Shown: in pieces, positions 1-6,066 of the stretch
Position numbering within the stretch: the first letter of the stretch is position 1
Layout of the letters: every line of letters starts with the position of its first letter
Assembly (NCBI GenBank): GCA_029378245.1
Contig: JARKIF010000485.1
Location: 1 to 14,473, forward strand
Direction: 5' to 3'
Source of the DNA: Roridomyces roridus
Taxonomy: Eukaryota > Basidiomycota > Agaricomycetes > Agaricales > Mycenaceae
DNA: 14,473 nt
Made by a program: the position numbers and the translations under genes
The notes under the pieces: model-generated
The model's input: the letters and a program-made list of their open reading frames with translations, nothing else
Database searches by the model: none
What the model was told of the DNA's origin: nothing

Positions 1-1199
1 CCCACGGCTGTTTTGCCCGATCTGCAACATCGACGCGCCGAGCGCGATATACTTTCCCAGGCGCCTCACTTCCGGCCTCAAATCATCTCACATGGCCTGT
101 CATTACCCCTGATACTGTATCTGGGCCCATTTGTCGCAGCTTTCAAGCGAACACCACCTACTCGAAGCCATCGAGACTCTTCAAGTCATCCTGGAGACAT
201 CGGGGCCGGCGCTGCACCATGGAGAATCCGGATTTCGCTGGTTTCTATCCCCAGGTGTGTCACTGAGCCTGCACTTCTGTCCCGTTGCTAACCCTCCTCT
301 CATTCCCCGGTGTCGTCGTTCCACGCATTCGCGGCCCGACTACCTCCGATGGAGCGCCCTCAGTCATCCTTCCGACAAGCACCGATATCGTTCAGTCGCC
401 CTGCTTCTCTAGCCGAATCGTTCCTTTTCCCGTTGTCGTCGCTCGCGCCATCCCCGTCGGATTTAGTGTTGGATCGTTTGTGTTGTAGTTTGGCTACCCT
501 CCCTGGCGCGTCACTATGCTCTCCTCGTCCGTACCAGTGCTAACCCCTTGTCTTCGCTCTCGCGTGCACACCGATATCTCTGTCCCATGCTGGCGATTCC
601 TGATGACTCGCAGCACTCCGGCGCGAATACCTCGAGGGGAGACGCTCACCAGAGAACACCTGCAAAATCAAATAACCAGGGTGTCCATTCGTCGTTTCAC
701 TCGTTTTCCCTCGCTCACCAAGTCATTGATTTCTTGTTCCATTCCCGCCTCTATTTCCGCATGCCTTCGACAATATCGCTAAAGAGAACCAGCACTCTCA
801 GCCTTCGATCCTTACTCAAACTTAAGCGGGGCGATGGAGGGGATCGTTGTCGAGAGGACGAGGAGCAGGGAAATGCCGCCGGGTACGTCTCACAGATGTA
901 CAACGCTGATTGCTCCACCGCGCGCCTCACCATCCGAGGCCACTCCGACCTCGAGCTCCAAACCAACAACTCGAGGACAACGTCTGCCCACGCGCTCGCT
1001 GTTCAACGTTCATTCCGCACGTGGGTGTTGTACAGGCTCGGCATCATCAAGGTTTCAAGCGCAAGTGGCATCTTCTCGCATGCAGTGTTCGCTTCAGTGT
1101 GCAGTCTGACTCACACGTTCCAGTTCCCAATGACGCGCGCGCAGCCGACCCTGACTTGTTCACCGCTCTTTCTTCTCCACTAATTTATCTCATTGCTAG
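1..1199. other. No recognisable gene; pyrimidine-rich stretch
   Basis: I see no protein I recognise here on either strand. Open frames exist (the longest about 210 codons, 548-1183 on the + strand) but they begin with long Ser/Arg/Thr-rich stretches of low information, switch frame among themselves, and show no domain. The + strand between about 250 and 800 is pyrimidine-rich, with many TCTC and CCTT stretches, like untranslated or intronic sequence. A short stretch near the left edge reads CPICNIDAPS in frame 2 before a stop, which could be the end of a coding relic that begins outside the window. It may be the upstream part of the same decayed intron-rich gene described at about 1200-2620, but I cannot show this. 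Confidence 0.5.
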
Positions 1200-2620
1200 G
1201 TTAGGTGTACATGTATCGGTGAGTTGAATTCCTCGTTATTGGCTCGCAACACTTTTTGACCTTTGCAAAGTGAGTGGAATGGGATGGTCGACCGAGGAGT
1301 TGGATTTGGGGCCTCGCAGGCATTGGATTCGTCACATTGGCCTGCAGTGGGTGCGCCTTCCGGTGCCTCCGTGACCTTCCCTCCGACTTCTCGGCGTCAC
1401 TTTCGACACGAATGTCAAAGTCGGTTGAATAACGTTGAATCGCCTACGCATGTTTCGGCCATCGCTCGCAAAGTTGACAATTTGGCAGCTCCCAGCTCGT
1501 TCATAACGCCCAACGGAGAGATCGCGACACAAGGTTTGTTTTGCACCCCCGACTGACATCCTCTTTGTTTCTTTCAGTCGCGCGTCTCCACTGTTTTCCA
1601 GGGTCACGGTGGTCCTTTCTCACTGCACTTATCCGAGCTCGTCTTCTTTTTTCTGTCTGATTCTCTCGCTGACTTAATCTCCAGGTTTTCTGAATCGCCG
1701 AGTTGTCCTGGTCCTGATTCACTTGGTGACTCCAACTTCTCGTCTCTAGGCCGTTGATACTTCGATTCCTTTTCGCGATCGGGCGTGTGGTCGCGTTACA
1801 TCCGTGCCAGGTGAAACCCTCGCTCATCTCCCCAGTCTCGGCACCATACTAATCCCAGACAATATAGGGTGGGCAAATACGATGCACCCGAATATCGGCG
1901 CGAATGTAAGCATGGCTTTCCTGAACTCGTACCTTATCACTCATGGTTTGGGTAGAATCGTTCTTGTCGTACAAAGATCAAAGTACGTCCATTCTTACAT
2001 CCGCGAGTTTATCATGCTCATTGCTGATTGTGAATGACGCAGGAACCCATAGATTCGCAAGTCACCCGCTGCCGTCAAGGACTCGGTCTTATGCGACTTA
2101 CTACTGTCACCACCGTATCGGCGAGTAGCCTCTGTTTGAATTCTGCACGATTATTTACTGGAATTTCTGCAGGACGGGTTCGGACGGGTGAGACGAACTA
2201 TGAGCTTTTTTCGAACGCAAAGAGACAATCACACTGTAAGTTCATTTGGCACGGCCACATTTGTTGTTCTAATTTTGGTCCCGGACTCGCACGAGCCTCG
2301 TATACGCGCTGCCGACGTCGCTCAGAATCTTCAAGAGTCAACCCGGAATAACGGGAGCCTGCTCACTGACGGTGCACTTTCTGCTCCATTTGCGCAGTCG
2401 TTGTTACGCTGCAACTCACTGACTTCTCGCACAGACTCGCTAATTGAACATTCGGTTGCAACATGGGCATCGGTGAGATTGCTTGTTCGTTTGTGCGCGA
2501 TGCTTGTTCATTTGTGCGCGATGCTTGTTCATTTGTGCGCGATGCTTTGCTGACTTATGCTGATAGAATCGGAGCTGTCTGAGGTGTGAGTGGGATGAAC
2601 GAGCAAGGAGGGGCCCCTAG
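1200..2620 (+). pseudogene. Decayed intron-rich coding relic of unknown family, possibly a transposon protein
   Basis: Several canonical short introns can be placed: 1219-1270 (GTGAGT to AAAG), 1534-1577 (GTTTGT, CTGAC branch, CAG), 1811-1858 (GTGAAA, TACTAAT branch, CAG), 1983 to about 2041 (GTACGT to GCAG) and 2473-2566 (GTGAGA, CTGAC, TAG). Across the 1811-1858 intron the frame reads smoothly as YIRARQYRVGKYDAPEYRR and goes on to CKHGFPELVPYHSWFG before an in-frame TAG. The last part reads SLIEHSVATWAS, then across the final intron NRSCLRCEWDERARRGP and a TAG at 2618-2620. I could not connect all exons in one open frame, so it is either broken or has splice sites I missed. The family is not recognised. 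The position beside a transposon-like end (2691-2914) suggests a transposase or accessory transposon protein; that is inference only. Confidence 0.3.
2473..2566 (+). other. Putative intron expanded by a 21-bp tandem repeat (copy 1)
   Basis: The intron begins GTGAGA, has CTGAC near its end and closes with GATAG. Inside it a 21-base unit (TGCTTGTTCATTTGTGCGCGA; the first copy differs at two positions) occurs three times in a row, 2480-2500, 2501-2521 and 2522-2542. Removing two of the three units would leave 52 bases, the usual size of introns in this window, so the length is best explained by local tandem duplication in an ordinary intron. Splicing joins TGGGCATCG to AATCGGAGC in the same frame, giving ATWAS-NRSCLRCEW. 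The same arrangement is at 3172-3265. Confidence 0.5.
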
Positions 2621-2690
2621 TACGTCTGGATGTATGTACATTACGTAGCGGGTATATAATTATTGAATTTTGAAGAGCGGGTGAAAGGGT

Positions 2691-2895
2691 CAATCAACCT
2701 GATGAAAAAACCCAATCAACCTGATTGATACGATTGTATCGACCTGATTGAGCGACCCACTCAGGCTGATTGACAAATCTGCCGAATTTTCAATCAGCAT
2801 GAGTGAGTCGACACAATCAGGTTGATTGTGTCCACACTATCAGCCTGAGTGAGTTCGTCAGTCATCCTGATGCATTCGACTCAATCATCCTGATA
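2691..2895. repeat. Array of nine palindromic CAATCA-NNN-TGATTG motifs (copy 1)
   Basis: Nine near-palindromic motifs of the form CAATCANNNTGATTG, whole or as clear variants, follow each other: 2691-2703, 2713-2727 (complete), about 2738-2750, 2760-2772, 2791-2805, 2814-2828 (complete), about 2838-2850, 2861-2871 and 2881-2895. Centre-to-centre steps are mostly 21-24 bases with one of about 32, so most sites lie about two helical turns apart and on the same face of the DNA. A separate perfect hairpin GATAC-GATT-GTATC sits at 2727-2740. Repeated short motifs just inside a transposon end commonly serve as transposase binding sites; an array of sites for a dimeric regulator is the alternative. 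Confidence 0.7.
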
Positions 2896-2917
2896 CATTT
2901 TCCTTCCCACAGTGTCT

Positions 2918-3023
2918 TAGACGGTTCAGACACGGAAGGTCCGCAGCTGCATTCAATGGGGAGCTGCAAATGCTTGCGCAGGAGATGCCCGTGTACTGAA
3001 ATCTGATTAAGTTTGTTGTATTT
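2918..3023 (+). other. Spacer between the two 593-bp copies with a tRNA-like 5' fragment
   Basis: The 106 bases between the direct repeats contain CGGAAGGTCCGC followed by AGCTGCATTC (about 2934-2959), which is the D-arm and start of the anticodon arm of the tRNA-like family described downstream (consensus GCGG-NAGGT-CCGC-ACCTGCATTC). No T-arm is present in the spacer. The nearest T-arm lies just right of the second 593-bp copy (3655-3678), so the spacer may be the left half of a tRNA-like unit interrupted by that copy. Confidence 0.5.
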
Positions 3024-3614
3024 GAATCTTCAAGAGTCAACCCGGAATAACGGGAGCCTGCTCACTGACGGTGCACTTTCTGCTCCATTTGCGCAGTCGT
3101 TGTTACGCTGCAACTCACTGACTTCTCGCACAGACTCGCTAATTGAACATTCGGTTGCAACATGGGCATCGGTGAGATTGCTTGTTCGTTTGTGCGCGAT
3201 GCTTGTTCATTTGTGCGCGATGCTTGTTCATTTGTGCGCGATGCTTTGCTGACTTATGCTGATAGAATCGGAGCTGTCTGAGGTGTGAGTGGGATGAACG
3301 AGCAAGGAGGGGCCCCTAGTACGTCTGGATGTATGTACATTACGTAGCGGGTATATAATTATTGAATTTTGAAGAGCGGTGAAAGGGTCAATCAACCTGA
3401 TGAAAAACCCAATCAACCTGATTGATACGATTGTATCGACCTGATTGAGCGACCCACTCAGGCTGATTGACAAATCTGCCGAATTTTCAATCAGCATGAG
3501 TGAGTCGACACAATCAGGTTGATTGTGTCCACACTATCAGCCTGAGTGAGTTCGTCAGTCATCCTGATGCATTCGACTCAATCATCCTGATACATTTTCC
3601 TTCCCACAGTGTCT
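3024..3614 (+). repeat. 591-bp direct repeat, copy 2
   Basis: Near-identical to 2325-2917 apart from two one-base deletions. It carries the same expanded intron (3172-3265), the same final exon ending in TAG (3266-3319), the same palindromic motif array (3389-3592) and the same CACAGTGTCT terminus. The left boundary falls at GAATCTTCAAG, inside the coding relic of copy 1, so copy 2 is truncated at its 5' side relative to whatever element lies at 1-2917. The near-identity indicates a recent duplication or gene conversion. Confidence 0.9.
3389..3592. repeat. Array of palindromic CAATCA-NNN-TGATTG motifs (copy 2)
   Basis: Same nine motifs in the same order and spacing as 2691-2895, one base shorter because of the shortened A run between the first and second motif. 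Confidence 0.7.
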
Positions 3615-3654
3615 GCACCTTCGATTCTTCTGATTTCTGCACTGACTCGAAGAC

Positions 3655-3678
3655 CCTTGTTCGACTCGGGGCTGGGTG
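3655..3678 (+). repeat. tRNA-like unit 1 (T-arm and acceptor 3' side only)
   Basis: T-stem CCTTG (3655-3659) pairs fully, with wobbles, with CGGGG (3667-3671) around the loop TTCGACT; CTGGGTG follows. TTTT is at 3711-3714. The 5' half is not adjacent; a matching fragment lies at about 2934-2959 on the other side of the second 593-bp copy. Confidence 0.55.
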
Positions 3679-3846
3679 TTGCGCGATCACTACGTGATTG
3701 TATATGTTTCTTTTGAGCCTCTGGTGTCGCGAGAATTGCACGGGCTGACGATACAAGTATGTAGTTGTATAGGAGTCTGGTCCCGAGACTAGAACGTCGC
3801 ATGGCGAGAATTTGGAACCATGTCAGTGATCAAGAAATCCAATGGC

Positions 3847-3935
3847 CCACACAGAGCGGACGGTCCGCACCTGCGACTCGTTTCAGATCGTCAATGAGTT
3901 GAGCAGAATACCCTCGTTCGACTCGGGGTTGGGTT
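3847..3935 (+). repeat. tRNA-like unit 2, acceptor decayed
   Basis: D-arm GCGG-ACGGT-CCGC at 3856-3868; anticodon stem CCTGC 3870-3874 with GCAGA 3903-3907 (outer pair lost); T-arm CCTCG-TTCGACT-CGGGG at 3912-3928; then TTGGGTT. The stretch inside the anticodon stem can itself form a 7-bp hairpin (ACTCGTT with AATGAGT). The 5' acceptor strand no longer matches. T5 at 3957-3961. Confidence 0.6.
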
Positions 3936-4257
3936 GTGGGTGGCGGAAAAAGTTTATTTTTGGGCCTCGACTCTCGGGTTGTTGAACTTGCACATAGTCG
4001 GAGGATCTGCAGCTGGTAAGAGGCCCGTTGTACTTTTCCCCCTCTTCTCACATGTTCACCGAGGAGACTCAGTCTCTGGGAGGAAACAATTGGACATGTG
4101 GACTTTGAACGTTTGAACTTGGACGAGGAAATAACTTGAAGCACTGGGCGGCGCGAATCTGTGGCTACTTTCGCGCGGCTCGAGGCCGAGTGCATCGCAA
4201 ATTTAGGTGTCATGGAGTTGTGAAGAATCCAAGCAAGCAAAAGGAAACATCCCAAGC
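3936..4257. other. Intergenic stretch between tRNA-like units
   Basis: Apart from the T run at 3957-3961 nothing is recognised here: no open frame with a domain and no further tRNA-like arm. Open frames of 60-140 codons on both strands overlap each other and lack family features. Confidence 0.4.
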
Positions 4258-4337
4258 GGAATGAAGCGTTGAAGGAGTGCAGATGGCATTAGTGTAAAAT
4301 CCGCGAATAGACGTCGTTCGAATCGATGTTGAGTTCC
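4258..4337 (+). repeat. tRNA-like unit 3, strongly decayed
   Basis: The T-arm is intact: CGTCG (4312-4316), loop TTCGAAT, CGATG (4324-4328), all five pairs possible with one wobble. The 3' acceptor strand reads TTGAGTTCC and might pair with GGAAT near 4258, but D and anticodon arms are not convincing. T5 at 4360-4364 keeps the usual distance. Confidence 0.4.
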
Positions 4338-4434
4338 ATCATCCCAGACAGTCTTGAGCTTTTTGCCGGAGTATAGCGGAAGCAATCGTCTTCCTTTCGA
4401 CCGGAAACGGCGGGATTCGAGTTCTGGAAAAGCA

Positions 4435-4476
4435 GATCCAAAGGCGGAAGGGTCCGCACCGCCATTCCATTCGAGG
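4435..4476 (+). repeat. tRNA-like 5' half fragment (unit 4)
   Basis: GATCCA, then GGCGG-AAGGG-TCCGC and ACCGCCATTCCAT match the 5' half of the family, including TTCCAT at the expected anticodon position (4465-4470). No T-arm follows before the next unit begins at 4504. T5 at 4477-4481 lies directly after the fragment. Confidence 0.5.
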
Positions 4477-4503
4477 TTTTTCAAATTCTTCTCACTTCTG
4501 AGC

Positions 4504-4602
4504 GACCCAGAAGCGCAAGGTCCCCACCTGTTCAATGAGAGTCTGTCGCGGATCACCTCTGCCTCCTTCGGGGCTTCCTCGTTCGAATCGGGGCTGCACC
4601 AT
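4504..4602 (+). repeat. tRNA-like unit 5
   Basis: Acceptor 5' strand GACCCAG (4504-4510), T-arm CCTCG-TTCGAAT-CGGGG (4577-4593). The 3' acceptor strand has changed to CTGCACC, so only part of the acceptor stem pairs. The D-arm is altered (GCGC-AAGGT-CCCC) and the anticodon region is longer than in other units. T6 at 4623-4628. Confidence 0.55.
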
Positions 4603-4669
4603 GGTAGATCAGGTTTGTTTGCTTTTTTGTTCACATTTTTTGGCCCAAACTTCAAGGTCTGGAAAAGAC

Positions 4670-4762
4670 AACCCAGAAGCGGAGGCTAGGTCCGCACCTG
4701 CTTTCTGTTGGCCAATAGTATAGTTTCTGCCGGACATCCTCGTTCGAATCGGGGCTGGGTCA
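4670..4762 (+). repeat. tRNA-like unit 6, with full-length D-loop
   Basis: Acceptor AACCCAG (4670-4676) with CTGGGTC (4755-4761), six of seven pairs, then A. D-stem GCGG 4679-4682 and CCGC 4692-4695 enclose a nine-base loop AGGCTAGGT, a normal tRNA D-loop length with a GG near its end, unlike the five-base loop of most sister units. Anticodon stem CCTGC 4697-4701 with GCCGG 4729-4733 has one mismatch and encloses 27 bases. T-arm CCTCG-TTCGAAT-CGGGG 4738-4754 is complete. T5 at 4780-4784. Confidence 0.65.
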
Positions 4763-4846
4763 TGGTTCTCTCCTTCGACTTTTTCGTTCACATTTTTTGC
4801 CCAGATTAGCCCAAACCGCATTGAATCCTTGCAAAAGACGAGTCAC

Positions 4847-4941
4847 GACCCAGGAGCGGGGAGCGGAAGGTTCGCACCCGCATTCAGCCCAGCTACTACT
4901 TGCTTCTACAGGGCGTCCTCGTTCGAATCGGGGCTGGGCCA
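4847..4941 (+). repeat. tRNA-like unit 7
   Basis: Acceptor GACCCAG (4847-4853) with CTGGGCC (4934-4940), six pairs, then A. The D region contains a small duplication (GAGCGG twice). T-arm CCTCG-TTCGAAT-CGGGG 4917-4933 is complete. The anticodon stem is weak. TTTT at 4968-4971. Confidence 0.6.
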
Positions 4942-5023
4942 TACTATAGCGCCTTGGCAGTAACAGATTTTGTTCACATTCCAGCCAAATCAGCCCAAAC
5001 GCGCATTCAAAGCTTCCACAAGG

Positions 5024-5082
5024 GACCCAAAAGTGGTAGGCTCGCATCTGCATTCCATAATAGTTGTTGGCTCTGTAGGGTA
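5024..5082 (+). repeat. tRNA-like 5' half (unit 8), 3' half deleted
   Basis: GACCCAA (5024-5030), D region GTGG-TAGG-CTCGC, and anticodon stem CTGCA/TGTAG around TTCCATAATAG. At 5082/5083 the sequence jumps to GCCCAGG, which is the linker that normally follows the T run. About 75 bases holding T-arm and acceptor strand are therefore missing, which explains the short step of 100 bp to the next unit. Confidence 0.6.
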
Positions 5083-5123
5083 TGCCCAGGATTCGCCCAA
5101 ACCCCATTCAAGGCTTGCAAAAG

Positions 5124-5216
5124 AAACCAGAGGCGGAAGGTCCGCACTTGCATTCCATAGCGAGGATCTCTCTATTGCCTCTGCGGGACATCCTCGTTCG
5201 ATTCGAGGCTGGGTCA
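5124..5216 (+). repeat. tRNA-like unit 9
   Basis: D-arm GCGG-AAGGT-CCGC; anticodon stem CTTGC 5147-5151 with GCGGG 5183-5187, all pairs possible through wobbles although both strands differ from the family consensus; T-arm CCTCG-TTCGATT-CGAGG 5192-5208 is perfect; CTGGGTC 5209-5215 then A. The 5' acceptor strand is reduced to AAACCAG. TTCCAT stands at the anticodon position. TTTT at 5237-5240. Confidence 0.65.
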
Positions 5217-5293
5217 TAGGGGTATTCCAAGTCATGTTTTGTTCACATTTTTGCCCAGATTAGCTCAAACCGCGTTGAATGCTTGCAAAAGAC

Positions 5294-5382
5294 GACCCAG
5301 AAGCGGTAGGTCTGCACCTGCATTCCATCATTGTCCGCTCTAATATTTCTGCAGGGCATCCTCGTTCGATTCAGGCTGGGTC
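5294..5382 (+). repeat. tRNA-like unit 10
   Basis: Acceptor GACCCAG (5294-5300) and CTGGGTC (5376-5382) pair perfectly over seven bases. Anticodon stem CCTGC 5317-5321 with GCAGG 5351-5355 is perfect and encloses 29 bases starting ATTCCAT. The T-arm CCTCG-TTCGATT has lost one base on its 3' side (CAGG for CGAGG). T5 at 5405-5409. Confidence 0.65.
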
Positions 5383-5464
5383 TGATCATATAGTCTTGAT
5401 ATCATTTTTATTCACATTTTTGCCCAGAATTAGCCCAAAAGCCGATGCAAGCCCGCCAGAGAAC

Positions 5465-5571
5465 GACCCAGAGGCGGCTGGTACCGCACCTGCAATTCAT
5501 TGCATTCCGTGTGTTGGACGCTTCTACGTATACAGGGCATCCCGGGCCTCGTTCGATTCGAGGCTGGGTCA
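5465..5571 (+). repeat. tRNA-like unit 11, longest form
   Basis: Perfect acceptor GACCCAG (5465-5471) with CTGGGTC (5564-5570), then A. D-arm GCGG-CTGGTA-CCGC. Perfect T-arm CCTCG-TTCGATT-CGAGG 5547-5563. The anticodon region is enlarged, with an extra CATTGCATTCC that looks like a local duplication, and the junction before the T-arm has an extra CCCGGG. T6 at 5594-5599. Confidence 0.65.
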
Positions 5572-5651
5572 TAAGGACCCTCGGCGGTAACACTTTTTTG
5601 TTCACATTCCAGCCAGAAGTAGCCAAACGCGCATTCAAAGCTTCCACAAGG

Positions 5652-5740
5652 GACCCAGAAGCGGTAGGTCCGCACCTGCATTCCATAATTGTTGGCTAGT
5701 GTTTCTGCAGGACATCCCCGTTCAATTCGGCGTTGGATCA
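5652..5740 (+). repeat. tRNA-like unit 12
   Basis: Acceptor GACCCAG (5652-5658) with TTGGATC (5733-5739), six pairs including a wobble, then A. D-arm GCGG-TAGGT-CCGC 5661-5673 is perfect. The anticodon stem may be read as CTGCA 5676-5680 with TGCAG 5706-5710, which puts TTCCATA at the start of the loop, with a T before CCA as in a tRNA-Trp anticodon loop, and leaves an intron-like insert of about 18 bases. The T-arm has one mismatch and TTCAATT. T9 at 5766-5774. Confidence 0.7.
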
Positions 5741-5827
5741 TACTCCTTGTCGTGGTAAGCTGCTCTTTTTTTTTCGCATTGTTTGGCCCAGATGAGCCCA
5801 AACCCCCATTCAATACATGCAAAAGAC

Positions 5828-5920
5828 GACCCAGAAGCGGTTGGACCGCACCTGCATTCTATAAGAAGTGTGTCGAGGCAAGTTTCTGCAGCGCACGCTC
5901 GTTCGAATCGAGACTGGGTC
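5828..5920 (+). repeat. tRNA-like unit 13
   Basis: Perfect seven-pair acceptor GACCCAG (5828-5834) with CTGGGTC (5914-5920). D-arm GCGG-TTGGA-CCGC is perfect. Anticodon stem CTGCA/TGCAG is perfect in the inner register; the loop begins TTCTAT, so CCA is lost here. T-arm GCTCG-TTCGAAT-CGAGA has one mismatch at the base. T5 at 5944-5948. Confidence 0.7.
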
Positions 5921-5948
5921 CTTAATCTGTCCGGTGCAGCCCCTTTTT

Positions 5949-6066
5949 CCACGGAGTCTGTGCCCCAACGCCGCTGGCAGCAGAAAGTCAACATTCAACA
6001 CAGCATAAATTATTCTTATCGCCCTTCTTTCTCCTTCTCCTTCTCTTTCCGTCACTTCGTTTTTAT
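5949..6066 (-). other. Probable 3' untranslated end of the amidohydrolase gene
   Basis: The 118 bases right of the last T run and left of the amidohydrolase stop codon are a pyrimidine tract on the + strand (6022-6055, repeats of CTTCTC), that is GA-rich in the minus-strand transcript, followed by AT-rich sequence (TAAATTATTC). This fits a short 3' untranslated region. No exact AATAAA is seen on the minus strand. Confidence 0.4.

Larger units (their letters stand above)
2325..2917 (+). repeat. 593-bp direct repeat, copy 1 (transposon-like right end)
   Basis: This segment recurs at 3024-3614 with only two differences seen by eye, both one-base length changes: GCGGGTGA against GCGGTGA near 2680, and six against five A near 2705. 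It holds in order a short coding stretch, a putative intron with a 21-bp tandem repeat, a final exon ending in TAG at 2618-2620, an AT-rich stretch, an array of nine palindromic motifs (2691-2895), and the terminus TTCCCACAGTGTCT. The flanks of the two copies differ completely to the right of the final TCT. Ends in CAGTG preceded by subterminal motif arrays are typical of cut-and-paste DNA transposons such as the CACTA/CMC group; no matching CACTGTGGGAA left end is present in the window, so only one end is here. Confidence 0.9.
3655..5948 (+). repeat. Tandem array of tRNA-like Pol III-type units
   Basis: Eleven T-arms, all on the + strand, lie in this stretch, at first irregularly and from 4504 on with steps of 166-187 bp (one step is 100 bp because a unit lost its 3' half). 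Each regular unit consists of a cloverleaf-like sequence (acceptor GACCCAG, D-arm GCGG-NAGGT-CCGC, anticodon stem CCTGC/GCAGG enclosing 26-32 bases, T-arm CCTCG-TTCGANT-CGAGG, acceptor CTGGGTC, then usually A), a trailer of about 22 bases, a T run, and a linker with the recurrent phrases GTTCACATT, GCCCAGATTAGCCCAAAC and TTGCAAAAGAC. The linkers are repeated with the units, so the array grew by tandem duplication of the whole block. Known families that look like this are tRNA pseudogene clusters and tRNA-derived SINEs. Individual units follow. Confidence 0.8.

Noticed and set aside
548..1183. A 211-codon open frame on the + strand
   Set aside because: Low-information Ser/Arg/Thr-rich translation, non-ATG-dependent extent, competing frames of similar length, no recognisable motif.
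2691..2895. CRISPR-like array
   Set aside because: The repeats are 15-base imperfect palindromes with gaps of under 20 bases, not long identical repeats with unique spacers, and the host is eukaryotic.
1..2917. Assigning the left region to the KDZ (Kyakuja/Dileera/Zisupton) transposon superfamily
   Set aside because: Many introns and a position beside transposon-like ends fit, but I saw no diagnostic transposase motif or cysteine cluster, and the left terminus is not in the window.
3655..5948. Calling the units functional tRNA genes
   Set aside because: Base 8 is not T, the A box is poor, the D-loop is too short in most units, the anticodon varies, several stems carry mismatches, and the T run is further away than usual.
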